NCBI RefSeq assembly: GCF_038595005.1
Contig: NZ_CP151997.1
Coordinates: 1 to 64,000 of the forward strand
Reading direction: 5' to 3'
DNA length: 64,000 bases
Source: Chryseomicrobium sp. FSL W7-1435
GTDB taxonomy: Bacteria; Bacillota; Bacilli; Bacillales_A; Planococcaceae
Shown: one piece after another, positions 7,914 to 19,908 of the stretch
Layout: every line of letters begins with the position of its first letter
Numbering within the stretch: the stretch's first letter is position 1
Notes under the pieces: generated by a model
Seen by the model: the letters and a program-made list of their open reading frames with translations, nothing else
Databases searched by the model: none
Told to the model about the DNA's origin: nothing
Program-made: the position numbers and the translations under genes

Positions 7914-8787
7914 CAGGAAGGCCCTCCTTCCCCTGATCGAAGTACGCTGCTAGTGCTTCGGCAAGCGTCTCCTCTGTCAGATAAAGTGTCGGGAATGTGT
8001 GACCTGTCATTGCTTCAACTTTGCGTTGCAGTTTTACGGACTGCGGAAGCTCTAATCGGAAATCGTGTAACAACTCGTCTTGCGTAAAAACTTCTTGAGG
8101 TGTACCTTCCACCACACAGCGTCCACTATGCATAATTGCAATGCGGTCCGCATAACGTGCGGCATCCTCCATACTGTGTGTGACCAGCACGGTTGTTAAG
8201 TTTTTTTCGTGATGGAGACGGGCAAACAGATTCATGATTTCTTTGCGCCCACGAGGGTCTAATCCAGCTGTTGGCTCATCGAGTACAAGTACATCGGGGT
8301 CCATAGCTAATACGCCTGCAATAGCGACTCGACGCATCTGACCACCTGACAAATCAAAAGGTGACTTGTGTAAGGTGTTTTCAGGTAGACCGAGCAGACC
8401 GACTAGCTCATGTGCACGTCGGCGGGCTTCTTCTTCCGCCACCCCAAAGTTCATAGGGCCAAACATGATATCTTTCTCAACCGTTTCTTCAAACAATTGA
8501 TGTTCAGGGAACTGGAACACGATGCCAACACGACTTCGCACAGACTTTAATTCTTTTGGTTTGACGCCTGCCTCGATCACTTTTTCACCAATCATCACTG
8601 TCCCTGCTGTTGGTTTTAAAATAGCATTCAAGTGCTGAAGAATCGTTGATTTTCCCGAACCTGTGTGGCCGATAATCGCTTGGTAGCTTCCAGAAGGAAT
8701 GGTTAGGTCCACTTCATGAAGAGCTCGCTTTTCAAAAGGTGTTCCCGCTGCATAGGCATAACTTACTTTTTGGAGTTTAATGTCCAT
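7906..8787 (-). CDS. ecfA2: ECF transporter ATPase EcfA2
   Basis: ABC-type ATPase of the ECF module, 293 residues. Walker A GHTGSGKST (about 40), signature LSGGQMRRVAIAG, Walker B VLVLDEPTAGLD and switch His in LVTHSMED. With EcfA1 it powers substrate uptake through EcfT and interchangeable S components encoded elsewhere. It overlaps ecfA1 by 25 nt and ecfT by 8 nt. Confidence 0.95.
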   Translation of the reverse strand: MDIKLQKVSYAYAAGTPFEKRALHEVDLTIPSGSYQAIIGHTGSGKSTILQHLNAILKPTAGTVMIGEKVIEAGVKPKELKSVRSRVGIVFQFPEHQLFEETVEKDIMFGPMNFGVAEEEARRRAHELVGLLGLPENTLHKSPFDLSGGQMRRVAIAGVLAMDPDVLVLDEPTAGLDPRGRKEIMNLFARLHHEKNLTTVLVTHSMEDAARYADRIAIMHSGRCVVEGTPQEVFTQDELLHDFRLELPQSVKLQRKVEAMTGHTFPTLYLTEETLAEALAAYFDQGKEGLPDA

Positions 8788-9605
8788 AAGGCATCCACCA
8801 ATTCTTGTTGTGACATGATTGAAGGTGGCACAGCCATACCATGTATGCGCAGTAAGTTAGCGACGTTCGCAGCAAATGGTAAATCAAGACCCAGTTTTGT
8901 GATCTGTTCGCGGTTCGCAAAGACAGCCTCTGGTCGACCTTCTAAAAACTTTTCGCCGCCGTTCATCACGACCACACGATCTGCAAGCATCGCTTCTTCT
9001 AGATCATGTGTGATGGACAAAACGGTGACATCGGATGTTTCTCGTAGCATTTGAAGCGTCTGAATCACTTCTCGTCGCCCTTGAGGATCCAACATGGAAG
9101 TTGCTTCATCTAGAATAAGTAGTTTCGGTTGCATTGCAATAGCCCCTGCTATGGCTACACGCTGCTTTTGACCTCCCGATAGATGATGAGGCTCTTGATT
9201 GATGAAATCGGCCATCTGGACCTGCTGGAGCGCTGATTCTACTCGCTCCACCATTTGTTCATAGGGGATCCCATTGTTCTCAAGTGCAAATGCCACATCA
9301 TCTTGTACAGTCGCTCCTACAAATTGATTGTCTGGGTTTTGAAAAACCATACCTAACTGTGAGCGACTCTCCCAAAGTGTTTCCTCAGTTAGTGGACGAC
9401 CAAATAACTCCACAGATCCTTCGCTCGGAAATAGCAATCCATTTATCAACTTAGCCATCGTAGATTTGCCGGAACCGTTATGGCCGACAATCGCAATCCA
9501 TTCCCCTTGTGCCACAGAAAATGAGACTTGCGCTACAGCAGGCTTGATTATTTCTTCTGAAGGATACGTATAGGATACGTCCTGAAGCTTTACCACTGTT
9601 GTCAT
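8763..9605 (-). CDS. ecfA1: ECF transporter ATPase EcfA1
   Basis: ABC-type ATPase, 280 residues. Walker A GHNGSGKST (about 42), Q-loop in VFQNPDNQFVG, signature LSGGQKQRVAIAG and Walker B LLILDEATSMLD. The divergent signature and switch regions distinguish it from EcfA2. ATG 9605 follows AGAGGAGG. First gene of the ECF-truA operon, separated from rplQ by about 320 nt holding a terminator and a second attenuator-like structure. Confidence 0.95.
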   Translation of the reverse strand: MTTVVKLQDVSYTYPSEEIIKPAVAQVSFSVAQGEWIAIVGHNGSGKSTMAKLINGLLFPSEGSVELFGRPLTEETLWESRSQLGMVFQNPDNQFVGATVQDDVAFALENNGIPYEQMVERVESALQQVQMADFINQEPHHLSGGQKQRVAIAGAIAMQPKLLILDEATSMLDPQGRREVIQTLQMLRETSDVTVLSITHDLEEAMLADRVVVMNGGEKFLEGRPEAVFANREQITKLGLDLPFAANVANLLRIHGMAVPPSIMSQQELVDALWTLNSKK

Positions 9606-9717
9606 GTCCTATTCCTCCTCTAACTCTTCTCGACTCGACTCAGCTTGTAACGGTGTACTAAGCCCGAAGCAAGGCACATCGGTGTGCATTCCTTCCGAAT
9701 CAGTCTATTTTTAGGTA

Positions 9718-9878
9718 ATAAAAAAGCGCGCACCTCATCAGTGCGCTCTTCAGAATTTTGCAGGCCGCTTGCTCAGGGCTAGCCCGCTTGATGAGGTGCG
9801 TAGAGCTAGACGAGACGCCACCCAAGGGGGTCCGCTCATCATAACGCTCAGCCTTTTTAATTGTCGTATAAATCTTTT
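9718..9878 (-). promoter_or_regulatory. Candidate attenuator/structured leader before ecfA1
   Basis: On the minus strand the segment 9728-9740 can pair locally (GCGCAC 9728-9733 with GTGCGC 9741-9746, then a U-run at 9721-9725, a terminator) or with the distant 9789-9801 over 12 of 13 positions. The two pairings share bases and exclude each other, the layout of an attenuator. More stems are possible in 9800-9850. I do not recognise a known riboswitch, and a simple long-stem terminator is also possible. Confidence 0.5.
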
Positions 9879-9879
9879 G

Positions 9880-9921
9880 AAAAAGAGAGAGTCTGGGTGA
9901 ACCCTAAACCCTCTCTCGTTT
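9880..9921 (-). terminator. Terminator of the S10-spc-alpha superoperon
   Basis: Directly after the rplQ stop, GAGAGAG and CTCTCTC arms (9884-9890 with 9913-9919 region) enclose an inner GGGT/ACCC pairing and are followed on the minus strand by a U-rich run. Confidence 0.75.
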
Positions 9922-9924
9922 GTC

Positions 9925-10305
9925 TTACACTAATTCAATCACTACTACTGGTGCGCCGTCTCCACGACGTGGACCCATTTTCATGATACGTGTATAACCA
10001 CCTTGACGATCTGCGTAGCGTGGTGCTACATCATCAAATAGTTTAGATAAAGCGTATACTGATGTTTCATTGCCTTCTTCATCTGTTTTCACAGCTGTTT
10101 CGTTGCGAATGTAAGCAGCAGCTTGACGGCGAGCATGAAGATCGCCACGCTTTCCTAATGTGATCATTTTCTCAACTACAGAACGTAATTCTTTAGCACG
10201 TGCTTCAGTTGTCTGAATACGCTCGTTGATGATTAGGTCAGTAGTTAAGTCACGTAACATCGCTTTACGCTGAGAACTTGTACGTCCAAGTTTGCGGTAA
10301 CCCAT
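9925..10305 (-). CDS. rplQ: 50S ribosomal protein L17
   Basis: L17, 126 residues, starting [17 protein letters not shown]. It lies near the peptide exit tunnel of the large subunit. Last gene of the alpha operon, 53 nt after rpoA, followed by a terminator. ATG has a GAGGG site upstream. Confidence 0.97.
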   Translation of the reverse strand: MGYRKLGRTSSQRKAMLRDLTTDLIINERIQTTEARAKELRSVVEKMITLGKRGDLHARRQAAAYIRNETAVKTDEEGNETSVYALSKLFDDVAPRYADRQGGYTRIMKMGPRRGDGAPVVVIELV

Positions 10306-10358
10306 GGATGTTTCCCTCCTTTAGTTCAATAATTATCTAGCTGAATCAAATTTAGCGC

Positions 10359-11303
10359 TTAGTCTTCTTTACGTAATCCTAAGCCAAGCTCATCTAACTT
10401 CGCTTTTACTTCTTCAAGTGACTTGCGTCCAAGGTTACGTACTTTCATCATGTCGTCTTCTGACTTGTTCGCAAGTTCTAGAACCGTGTTGATTCCAGCG
10501 CGCTTCAAGCAGTTGTAAGAACGTACAGAAAGATCAAGCTCTTCAATTGTCATTTCCAAGACTTTTTCTTTTTGATCTTCTTCTTTTTCGACCATGATTT
10601 CAGCAGTTTTTGCCTCATCTGTCATGCCAACAAAGATGTTCAAGTGCTCTGTTAAGATTTTAGCTCCAAGCGAAATCGCCTCTTTTGGACCGGTGCTGCC
10701 ATCTGTCCACACATCAAGCGATAATTTATCGAAGTTCGTCGATTGACCAACACGAGTATTTTCCACTTGAAAATTAACGCGTGAAACTGGAGTGTAAATA
10801 GAGTCGATCGGGATTACGCCGATAGGAAGATCCTCACGTTTGTTTTGATCAGCAGGAGTATAGCCACGTCCTCGGTTTGCGTATAAACGCATACGAAGAT
10901 GTCCGTTTTTGCTGATTGTTGCGATATAGAGTTCAGGGTTCAAAATTTCAACATCACTATCATGCGTGATGTCTGCAGCTGTTACTGCTCCTTCACCTTT
11001 AACATCAATTTCGATTACTTTTTCTTCATCGGAATAGATTTTAAGAGCTAGTTTTTTCACGTTCATAATGATAGATGCTACATCTTCAACAACGCCCTCA
11101 ATAGTTGAGAACTCGTGAAGGACACCATCAATTTGAATAGACGTTACTGCTGCTCCTGGTAAAGAAGACAGAAGAATGCGGCGTAGTGAATTCCCCAAAG
11201 TATTTCCATACCCACGTTCAAGCGGCTCAACAACAAATTTGCCAAATTTCGCATCTTCATTGATTTCTATCGTTTCAATCTTTGGTTTTTCGATTTCCAG
11301 CAT
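10359..11303 (-). CDS. rpoA: RNA polymerase alpha subunit
   Basis: RpoA, 314 residues, with the assembly N-terminal domain (about 1-230, [20 protein letters not shown]) and the DNA- and activator-binding C-terminal domain with helix-hairpin-helix segments ([26 protein letters not shown]). The dimer seeds assembly of beta and beta-prime, also encoded here. It lies between rpsK and rplQ as usual. Confidence 0.98.
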   Translation of the reverse strand: MLEIEKPKIETIEINEDAKFGKFVVEPLERGYGNTLGNSLRRILLSSLPGAAVTSIQIDGVLHEFSTIEGVVEDVASIIMNVKKLALKIYSDEEKVIEIDVKGEGAVTAADITHDSDVEILNPELYIATISKNGHLRMRLYANRGRGYTPADQNKREDLPIGVIPIDSIYTPVSRVNFQVENTRVGQSTNFDKLSLDVWTDGSTGPKEAISLGAKILTEHLNIFVGMTDEAKTAEIMVEKEEDQKEKVLEMTIEELDLSVRSYNCLKRAGINTVLELANKSEDDMMKVRNLGRKSLEEVKAKLDELGLGLRKED

Positions 11304-11406
11304 ACTACTTTACCCTCCCTCAAAACATCGAATGTATAGGACTTGCCATCATGAATTCGATCGTTGCTGATTTTCATCAGTCCAATAAATGATGCAGTTA
11401 CACCTA

Positions 11407-11814
<408 letters not shown>

Positions 11815-11821
11815 TTACCGA

Positions 11822-12187
11822 TTATTTTTTCTTGTTCGCTACAGTTTTACGAGGACCTTTACGCGTACGCGCATTGTTCTTCGTATTTTGTCCACGAACT
11901 GGTAGACCACGACGGTGACGGATACCACGGAATGAACCGATTTCCATTAGACGTTTAATGTTAAGTGAGATTTCACGACGAAGATCTCCTTCAACTTTAA
12001 AAGCACCGACTGATTCACGAATTTTGTTAAGCTCGTCTTCAGTTAAATCGCGTACACGTGTATCTTGAGATACGCCTGCAGCTTCTAAAACTTTCTGAGC
12101 TGTGTTTTTACCAATACCATAAATGTATGTTAATGAAATTACAACGCGCTTATCGCGAGGAATATCAACACCAGCAATACGTGCCAT
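11822..12187 (-). CDS. rpsM: 30S ribosomal protein S13
   Basis: S13, 121 residues, with the helix-two-turn-helix region around [12 protein letters not shown] and the basic tail [23 protein letters not shown] typical of the head protein that contacts P-site tRNA and makes intersubunit bridges. It follows rpmJ by 18 nt. Confidence 0.98.
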   Translation of the reverse strand: MARIAGVDIPRDKRVVISLTYIYGIGKNTAQKVLEAAGVSQDTRVRDLTEDELNKIRESVGAFKVEGDLRREISLNIKRLMEIGSFRGIRHRRGLPVRGQNTKNNARTRKGPRKTVANKKK

Positions 12188-12205
12188 GAGTGCACCTCCT
12201 TCAAA

Positions 12206-12325
<120 letters not shown>

Positions 12326-12357
12326 CTAACCTCCTTAATAGTTCGGAGTGCAAAAGA

Positions 12358-12576
12358 TTATTTAAAACGGTACGTAATACGACCGCGAGTTAAATCATAA
12401 GGAGATAGTTCAATTGTGACTTTGTCTCCAGGAAGAATTCGAATAAAGTGCATCCGGATTTTACCTGAAACGTGTGCCAAAATAGTGTGCCCGTTTTCAA
12501 GTTCTACCTTGAACATAGCATTTGGCAAAGTCTCAATGACTTTTCCTTCGACTTCAATTACATCATCTTTCGCCAT
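12358..12576 (-). CDS. infA: Translation initiation factor IF-1
   Basis: IF-1, 72 residues, a single S1-type OB fold ([20 protein letters not shown] to GRITYRFK) that occupies the ribosomal A site during initiation. The ATG at 12576 after AGGGAGA is the family start; the frame extends upstream but without homology. Confidence 0.97.
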   Translation of the reverse strand: MAKDDVIEVEGKVIETLPNAMFKVELENGHTILAHVSGKIRMHFIRILPGDKVTIELSPYDLTRGRITYRFK

Positions 12577-12884
12577 CAACCCAGTCTCCCTTCTTATACA
12601 AATCAAGCCGAAGCCCCATTCGATGTTGTCGTTGCTTCATACAGGTACGATTGTCTGCTGAGAGCATATGTCTGGAAAGCATGAGAGATGATCGAAAGAC
12701 ACTCGTAAGGCTTCGCATAAAAGCAATCGATGCTTCCACGAAACCCATTATACCCCTTCTGATGGCCAGTTGTACACTATCCTATCATCCGTTCGTATAC
12801 CGGGCGCAATATGCTTTTGCAGCTCTCGAGAAAAACAGTTTTCTTGTTGCATACCACCCGGACGCCTAAAGACGAGAACCGGGG
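12577..12884. other. Gap between adk and infA where map is usually found
   Basis: In B. subtilis this position holds map (methionine aminopeptidase) and the KOW-domain gene ybzG. Here only about 308 nt remain. No frame shows aminopeptidase or KOW motifs; the longest minus-strand frames (12563-12748 and 12748-12852) have no recognisable homology. The stretch contains the likely infA promoter. Confidence 0.7.
12747..12776 (-). promoter_or_regulatory. Probable infA promoter
   Basis: A consensus -10 TATAAT (12747-12752) on the minus strand, with a weak -35 TGTACA (12771-12776) at 18 nt. It could drive infA-rpmJ-rpsM-rpsK-rpoA-rplQ independently of S10-spc read-through. Confidence 0.5.
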
Positions 12885-13592
<708 letters not shown>

Positions 13593-13600
13593 TCAACCTC

Positions 13601-14893
13601 TTACTTCATAAAACCTTTATAGTGACGCTTTACAAGTTGTGACTCTAGCTGTTTCATTGTTTCGAGCGCAACTCCAACGACGATGATCAAGCTTGTTCCA
13701 CCGATTTGAGCTGCTTGTGGCAAGCCTGCAAATTCAATAAACAGTAATGGCATGATCGAGATGACCGCTAAGAAAATCGCACCGACAAATGTTAAGCGGT
13801 AAAGTACACTTGTTAGATAATCTTGCGTCTGACTACCTGGACGAATCCCCGGAATGTAAGCCCCTTGCTTCTTCAAGTTGTCTGCTACGTTCTCTGGATT
13901 CACCTGAATGAATGCATAGAAGTAAGTGAAGGCAACAATCAAACCAACGAACAATACCATACCGATTGGCTGCGTATAATCAAGAACACGTGTCATAGTT
14001 TCAGTAACAGAGTTGGTACCGAAGAACAGTGTTAGTGATTGTGGCGCCATTAGGAAAGCAGATGCGAAGATTACTGGGATAACTCCCGCCGCGTTAACTT
14101 TTAATGGTAAGTGTGTTTGCTGACCGCCTGTTTGAGACGAACCGGCAACACGTTTTGCATATTGAATTGGAATTTTACGAAGTGCTTGTTGAATGTAAAT
14201 AACACCAACAGTCACAGCGATAATTGCCAATAAGATTAATGCGAGAATCGCAAGGTTGATGAATAGGGCATCGCCCGCTCCTTCAATTTGCGTTGCGTAG
14301 ATTTGGTTCACTGCTGTTGGGATAGCTGCTACGATACCCGCGAAGATGATAATGGAAATTCCGTTACCTACTCCGTGAGCTGTAATTTGCTCACCTAACC
14401 ACAGCAAGAATGCTGTACCGGCAGTCAACACGATTGCAATTACAACATATGTCATAACGCCGTCGTCTTGAATCAATTGGCCACTATACATCTGGTTGAA
14501 ACCATATGACATAGCGATTGCTTGAACGAACGCTAATACAATTGTGAAATAACGAGTGAATTGCGCAAGTTTCCGTCGACCGACTTCTCCTTGTTTTGCC
14601 CACTCTGTAAATTTAGGGACAACATCCATTTGCAATAATTGCACGATAATGGATGCGGTGATATATGGCATAATTCCCATCGCAAGGATAGAGAAGTTTA
14701 CCAATGCCCCCCCACCGAAGATGTTTAGGAATCCAATGATTCCTAGTTCATCTGAGGCACGTAGCACGTCTGCATCAACGTTTGGTACTGGTACGAACGT
14801 TCCCAAACGGAAGATAACAAGCATTGCTAACGTGAAAAGGATTTTGTTTCGAATATCTCGCACACGCATAAAGTTAGAGATTGTTTGAAACAT
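13601..14893 (-). CDS. secY: Protein translocase subunit SecY
   Basis: SecY, 430 residues, ten membrane segments, with cytoplasmic loops containing YAKRVAGSS and GIRPG. It forms the protein-conducting channel with SecE (encoded at 43.6 kb) and SecG. Its start codon overlaps the rplO stop by one base (TAATG), indicating coupled translation. Confidence 0.98.
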   Translation of the reverse strand: MFQTISNFMRVRDIRNKILFTLAMLVIFRLGTFVPVPNVDADVLRASDELGIIGFLNIFGGGALVNFSILAMGIMPYITASIIVQLLQMDVVPKFTEWAKQGEVGRRKLAQFTRYFTIVLAFVQAIAMSYGFNQMYSGQLIQDDGVMTYVVIAIVLTAGTAFLLWLGEQITAHGVGNGISIIIFAGIVAAIPTAVNQIYATQIEGAGDALFINLAILALILLAIIAVTVGVIYIQQALRKIPIQYAKRVAGSSQTGGQQTHLPLKVNAAGVIPVIFASAFLMAPQSLTLFFGTNSVTETMTRVLDYTQPIGMVLFVGLIVAFTYFYAFIQVNPENVADNLKKQGAYIPGIRPGSQTQDYLTSVLYRLTFVGAIFLAVISIMPLLFIEFAGLPQAAQIGGTSLIIVVGVALETMKQLESQLVKRHYKGFMK

Positions 14894-15333
14894 TAAATCA
14901 CCTCAGTAGATCCGCCGGCATTCTCAATCGCTTCTTTAGCAGAAGCTGAGAATTTGTGAGCTTGTACAGAAAGTTTTTTCTCAAGAGTTCCATTACCTAG
15001 AATCTTGATACCCGATCTTTCTTTACTCACAACGCCTGTTTCGATAAGTAAAGCAGGCGTTACTTCTGTGCCTTCTTCGAAACGGTTAAGCGCATCAAGG
15101 TTGACTACAGCATATTCTTTACGGTTAATGTTTGTAAATCCACGTTTTGGTAAACGACGGAACAATGGGTTTTGTCCACCCTCGAATCCTGGTCGTACTC
15201 CACCGCCAGAACGAGAATTTTGCCCTTTAGTTCCGCGACCTGCAGTTTTACCATTACCAGAACCTGTACCACGACCTACGCGGTTGCGTTCTTTACGTGA
15301 ACCTTCAGCTGGTTTTAACTCATGTAGTTTCAA
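14893..15333 (-). CDS. rplO: 50S ribosomal protein L15
   Basis: L15, 146 residues, with the glycine-rich RNA-binding N-terminus ([19 protein letters not shown]) and the globular C-terminus ending in STEVI. It joins late in large-subunit assembly. Part of the spc operon, overlapping secY by one base. Confidence 0.98.
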   Translation of the reverse strand: MKLHELKPAEGSRKERNRVGRGTGSGNGKTAGRGTKGQNSRSGGGVRPGFEGGQNPLFRRLPKRGFTNINRKEYAVVNLDALNRFEEGTEVTPALLIETGVVSKERSGIKILGNGTLEKKLSVQAHKFSASAKEAIENAGGSTEVI

Positions 15334-15367
15334 CTGGTGGCACCTCCTTATGTGTAAAATCTAACGA

Positions 15368-15550
15368 TTATTTATCGTTAACAGTGACTAAGTGAGCTAC
15401 TTTCGTGATCATTCCACGAATTGCAGCATTGTCTTGATGTTCAACTGTTTGGTTCATCTTACGAAGACCAAGTGCTTCTGCAACTTTACGTTGGTTAGGC
15501 TTTGAACCGATCAAACTTCTAGTTAGGGTGATTTCTAATTTGTTTGCCAT
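15368..15550 (-). CDS. rpmD: 50S ribosomal protein L30
   Basis: L30, 60 residues ([15 protein letters not shown]...), a small alpha/beta protein of the large subunit. ATG 15550 lies 8 nt from a GGGGGG Shine-Dalgarno; the TTG two codons upstream is too close to that site. Confidence 0.96.
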   Translation of the reverse strand: MANKLEITLTRSLIGSKPNQRKVAEALGLRKMNQTVEHQDNAAIRGMITKVAHLVTVNDK

Positions 15551-15564
15551 TGTCAATTCCCCCC

Positions 15565-16065
15565 TTATCCTAATAGTTCTTCCACAGATTTACCACGTAG
15601 CTTAGCAACATCTTCAGCACGTTTTAATTGTTTTAACCCGTCAACAGTAGCGCGAACCATGTTGATTGGTGTGTTAGAACCTAGTGATTTAGAAAGAATA
15701 TCTGTAATACCAGCTAACTCAAGTACAGCACGTACCGGTCCACCAGCGATTACTCCAGTACCAGGTGCAGCAGGTTTGATCATAATCGAACCAGCGCCGA
15801 AATGGCCAAGCACTTGGTGAGGCGTAGTTCCTTCTACCATTGGTACTTCAATTAAGTTTTTCTTCGCGTCTTCAATAGCCTTGCGGATTGCGTCTGGCAC
15901 TTCTTGTGCTTTACCAGTACCGAATCCAACATGTCCATTCTTGTCACCAACAACAACTAATGCTGTAAAACGGAAACGACGTCCACCTTTTACAACTTTA
16001 GCAACACGGTTGATGGTTACTACGCGTTCTTCGAATTCAAATTTGTTTGGGTCAATAGCACGCAT
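15565..16065 (-). CDS. rpsE: 30S ribosomal protein S5
   Basis: S5, 166 residues. N-terminal double-stranded RNA-binding-like domain ([20 protein letters not shown]) and C-terminal S5 fold ([19 protein letters not shown]). S5 shapes the mRNA entry channel and decoding fidelity. spc operon, 14 nt before rpmD. Confidence 0.98.
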   Translation of the reverse strand: MRAIDPNKFEFEERVVTINRVAKVVKGGRRFRFTALVVVGDKNGHVGFGTGKAQEVPDAIRKAIEDAKKNLIEVPMVEGTTPHQVLGHFGAGSIMIKPAAPGTGVIAGGPVRAVLELAGITDILSKSLGSNTPINMVRATVDGLKQLKRAEDVAKLRGKSVEELLG

Positions 16066-16086
16066 GATGTATGTCCCTCCTTCTTC

Positions 16087-16446
16087 TTAAAATTCTAAGC
16101 CATTTTCGCGCGCAGCATCAGCTAATGCTTTCACACGTCCATGATATAAGTAACCTCCACGGTCAAATACAACAGAAGTAACGTTCTTTTCTCCAGCACG
16201 TTTAGCGATTGCTTCGCCAACTTTTACTGCAGCTTCTACATTACCAGTAGCACCGTCAAAGTCTTTTTCCATTGTTGAAGCGCTAGCTAGTGTTAAACCA
16301 GAAGCATCATCAATCAATTGTGCATAAATGTGTTGATTAGAACGGTATACGTTTAAGCGCGGACGCTCAGCAGTTCCCGTGATTTTTGTACGAACACGTG
16401 CATGACGTTTCTTACGAACTTGATTCTTATCTTGTTTCGTAATCAC
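16087..16446 (-). CDS. rplR: 50S ribosomal protein L18
   Basis: L18, 119 residues, binding 5S rRNA. Conserved [20 protein letters not shown] and [18 protein letters not shown]. The start is GTG 16446, 8 nt after AAAGGAG and matching the family N-terminus (V/M-ITK); the longer GTG overlaps the ribosome-binding site. Confidence 0.96.
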   Translation of the reverse strand: MITKQDKNQVRKKRHARVRTKITGTAERPRLNVYRSNQHIYAQLIDDASGLTLASASTMEKDFDGATGNVEAAVKVGEAIAKRAGEKNVTSVVFDRGGYLYHGRVKALADAARENGLEF

Positions 16447-16477
16447 AGTGGTCACTCCTTTCTAATGCTTACGAGCA

Positions 16478-17017
16478 TTATTTACCTGTTTTACCTTCTT
16501 TACGACGAACGGCTTCGCCTTCATAACGAATTCCTTTACCTTTATACGGCTCTGGAGGACGTACTTGACGGATGTTAGAAGCTAATGCTCCAACGCGTTC
16601 TTTGTTGATCCCTCGAACAATGATCTTCGTGTTAGAAGGAACTTCGACTTCAAGACCATCTTCAGGTGTGAATTCAACTGGGTGAGAGTAACCTACGTTC
16701 AGTACAAGTTTCTTTCCTTGCATAGTAGCACGGTAACCTACCCCAACTAATTCTAAACTACGTGAGAATCCTTCAGAAACGCCAGTGATCATGTTAGCTA
16801 GTAACGCACGAGTCGTTCCGTGGATTGTACGATGTTCTTTTGTATCAGACGGACGCACTACTGAAAGTGTGTTGTCTTGTTGTTCGATTTTCATATCTTG
16901 GTTGAATGTACGTGTTAACTCACCTTTAGGACCTTTTACAGTGACAGTGTTGTCATCTGCAATTGTCAGGGTAACGTTAGTTGGTACATCAATAACTTTT
17001 TTACCTACGCGAGACAT
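16478..17017 (-). CDS. rplF: 50S ribosomal protein L6
   Basis: L6, 179 residues with two repeated L6 folds and the C-terminal signature [14 protein letters not shown]. It lies near the factor-binding site of the large subunit. spc operon between rpsH and rplR. Confidence 0.98.
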   Translation of the reverse strand: MSRVGKKVIDVPTNVTLTIADDNTVTVKGPKGELTRTFNQDMKIEQQDNTLSVVRPSDTKEHRTIHGTTRALLANMITGVSEGFSRSLELVGVGYRATMQGKKLVLNVGYSHPVEFTPEDGLEVEVPSNTKIIVRGINKERVGALASNIRQVRPPEPYKGKGIRYEGEAVRRKEGKTGK

Positions 17018-17047
17018 GCTGTTGCACCTCCATTCATTTGTTACGGA

Positions 17048-17446
17048 TTACCAAACGTAAGCGACGACTTCTCCGCCAACTTGTTTAGCACGAGCTTCTT
17101 TATCAGTAATAAGACCTTGTGAAGTTGAGATTAATGCGATCCCAAGTCCGTTAAGTACTCTAGGAACATCATTAGTTTTCGCGTAAACGCGAAGACCTGG
17201 TTTAGAAATACGTTTTAAGCCAGTGATAACGCGTTCGTTATTTTGACCGTATTTCAAGAAGATACGAATGATACCTTGTTTGCTATCTTCTACATATTCT
17301 ACATCACGAACGAAACCTTCACGCTTAAGGATTTCAGCGATTTCCTTCTTCAAGTTTGAAGCAGGCACTTCTAGTTTCTCGTGACGAACCATATTCGCAT
17401 TACGAATGCGAGTCAGCATATCTGCAATTGGATCTGACATTGTCAT
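17048..17446 (-). CDS. rpsH: 30S ribosomal protein S8
   Basis: S8, 132 residues, with [14 protein letters not shown] at the start and [21 protein letters not shown] near the end. It is a primary binder of 16S rRNA central domain. spc operon, 29 nt after rpsN. Confidence 0.98.
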   Translation of the reverse strand: MTMSDPIADMLTRIRNANMVRHEKLEVPASNLKKEIAEILKREGFVRDVEYVEDSKQGIIRIFLKYGQNNERVITGLKRISKPGLRVYAKTNDVPRVLNGLGIALISTSQGLITDKEARAKQVGGEVVAYVW

Positions 17447-17475
17447 TACATTTACCTCCTTCCCAGTTTAGGGGA

Positions 17476-17673
<198 letters not shown>

Positions 17674-17680
17674 CTATTAT

Positions 17681-18220
17681 TTACTTTTGGAATGGCATAC
17701 CGAATTGTGTCAATAACTCGCGAGCTTCTTCATCAGAGTTCGCAGTTGTTACAATTACGATGTCCATACCGCGGACTTTAGTAACTTTATCATAATCGAT
17801 TTCAGGGAAGATCAATTGCTCTTTCACACCTAATGTGTAGTTACCGCGACCGTCGAATGCTTTTTTAGAAACACCGCGGAAGTCACGTACACGTGGTAGT
17901 GAGATTGAAATTAATTTATCCAAGAAGTCATACATACGCTCACCGCGTAATGTAACTTTCGCACCGATTGGCATACCTTCACGAAGGCGGAAGCCGGCGA
18001 TAGATTTTTTAGCTTTAGTGACAACTGGCTTTTGACCAGCGATTGTTTGCAATTCTTCAACAGCAGCATCAAGTGATTTAGTGTTTTGGACAGCGTCGCC
18101 CACACCCATGTTGATCACGATTTTGTCTACTTTTGGTACTTGCATAACAGATGTATATTCAAACTTGCTCATTAGAGCAGGTGTGACTTCGTTAACGAAC
18201 TTTTCTTTTAGGCGGTTCAT
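17681..18220 (-). CDS. rplE: 50S ribosomal protein L5
   Basis: L5, 179 residues, 5S rRNA binding, with [11 protein letters not shown] and the C-terminal [18 protein letters not shown] 18220 follows AGGGAGG; an upstream in-frame start at 18241 lies before that site. Confidence 0.97.
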   Translation of the reverse strand: MNRLKEKFVNEVTPALMSKFEYTSVMQVPKVDKIVINMGVGDAVQNTKSLDAAVEELQTIAGQKPVVTKAKKSIAGFRLREGMPIGAKVTLRGERMYDFLDKLISISLPRVRDFRGVSKKAFDGRGNYTLGVKEQLIFPEIDYDKVTKVRGMDIVIVTTANSDEEARELLTQFGMPFQK

Positions 18221-18246
18221 GTGTGTACCTCCCTTCTTCATTTAGC

Positions 18247-18555
18247 TTATTTAATGATTTCACCAGATTTTTTGGCAACACGAACTTTTTTACCGTCTTC
18301 CATTTTGTAACCTACGCGTGTTGGTTCCCCAGATTTAGGGTCGATCAACATGACGTTAGATACGTGAATGGCAGCTTCTTGTTCAACAATTCCACCTTGT
18401 GGATTTGCTTGGTTTGGCTTAGTGTGCTTTTTGACGATGTTTACACCTTCAACTAGCACGCGGTCTTTCTTAGGAAACGCTGAAAGGATAACACCTGTTT
18501 TCCCTTTATCTTTTCCTGAGATTACCATGACTTTATCGCCTTTTTTTACATGCAT
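18247..18555 (-). CDS. rplX: 50S ribosomal protein L24
   Basis: L24, 102 residues, with KOW motif [17 protein letters not shown] at the start. It initiates large-subunit assembly. ATG is 7 nt after AAGGAGG. Confidence 0.98.
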   Translation of the reverse strand: MHVKKGDKVMVISGKDKGKTGVILSAFPKKDRVLVEGVNIVKKHTKPNQANPQGGIVEQEAAIHVSNVMLIDPKSGEPTRVGYKMEDGKKVRVAKKSGEIIK

Positions 18556-18590
18556 TCTGTCGCACCTCCTTGATTGGCACTATCTCGTAA

Positions 18591-18959
18591 TTAAAGAACT
18601 TCTGGAGCTAAAGATACGATTTTCATGAAATTGCTGTCACGTAGTTCACGTGCAACTGGTCCGAAAATACGAGTTCCACGAGGTCCTTTGTCGTCTTTGA
18701 TGATGACACAAGCGTTCTCATCAAATTTGATGTACGTACCGTCTTTACGGCGAACTCCGCTTTTCGTGCGAACGATTACCGCTTTAACGACTTCACCCTT
18801 CTTAACAACGCCACCTGGTGTTGCTTTCTTAACTGTACACACGACGATATCGCCGATGTTTGCAGTCTTGCGTCCAGTACCACCAAGAACTTTAATAGTT
18901 AAAACTTCACGAGCTCCTGAGTTATCAGCAACTTTCATACGACTCTCTTGTTGGATCAT
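18591..18959 (-). CDS. rplN: 50S ribosomal protein L14
   Basis: L14, 122 residues, with [16 protein letters not shown] and the segment GPVARELRD. It forms intersubunit bridges and is the docking site for ribosome silencing factor in the family. First gene of the classical spc group, 41 nt after rpsQ. Confidence 0.98.
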   Translation of the reverse strand: MIQQESRMKVADNSGAREVLTIKVLGGTGRKTANIGDIVVCTVKKATPGGVVKKGEVVKAVIVRTKSGVRRKDGTYIKFDENACVIIKDDKGPRGTRIFGPVARELRDSNFMKIVSLAPEVL

Positions 18960-19000
18960 TTAGGTTACCTCCTTCCGGAAATAAATCGTTCCGAATTTTA

Positions 19001-19264
19001 TTAGATAATAACCGCTTTTTCTACAACTTCCAGTAAACGGAAACGTTTTGTAGCTGACAGCGGGCGAGTTTCCATGATGCGTACGATATCTCCTAATTGA
19101 GCTTCGTTCATTTCATCATGCGCTTTAAATTTCTTCGAATATTTTACACGCTTGCCGTATAATTTGTGCTTTTTGTGTGTTTCAACTAAAACAGTAACAG
19201 TTTTGTCCATCTTGTCTGAAACAACACGGCCTGTATATACTTTGCGTTGGTTACGCTCAGTCAT
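19001..19264 (-). CDS. rpsQ: 30S ribosomal protein S17
   Basis: S17, 87 residues, an OB fold with [16 protein letters not shown]. It binds 16S rRNA near helix 11. Last gene of the classical S10 group, 18 nt after rpmC. Confidence 0.98.
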   Translation of the reverse strand: MTERNQRKVYTGRVVSDKMDKTVTVLVETHKKHKLYGKRVKYSKKFKAHDEMNEAQLGDIVRIMETRPLSATKRFRLLEVVEKAVII

Positions 19265-19282
19265 GCTTGAAAACCTCCTTTA

Positions 19283-19907
<625 letters not shown>

Positions 19908-19908
19908 A

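Noticed and set aside
12748..12852. A 34-codon minus-strand frame between adk and infA
   Set aside because: No Shine-Dalgarno, no homology, and it overlaps the infA promoter.
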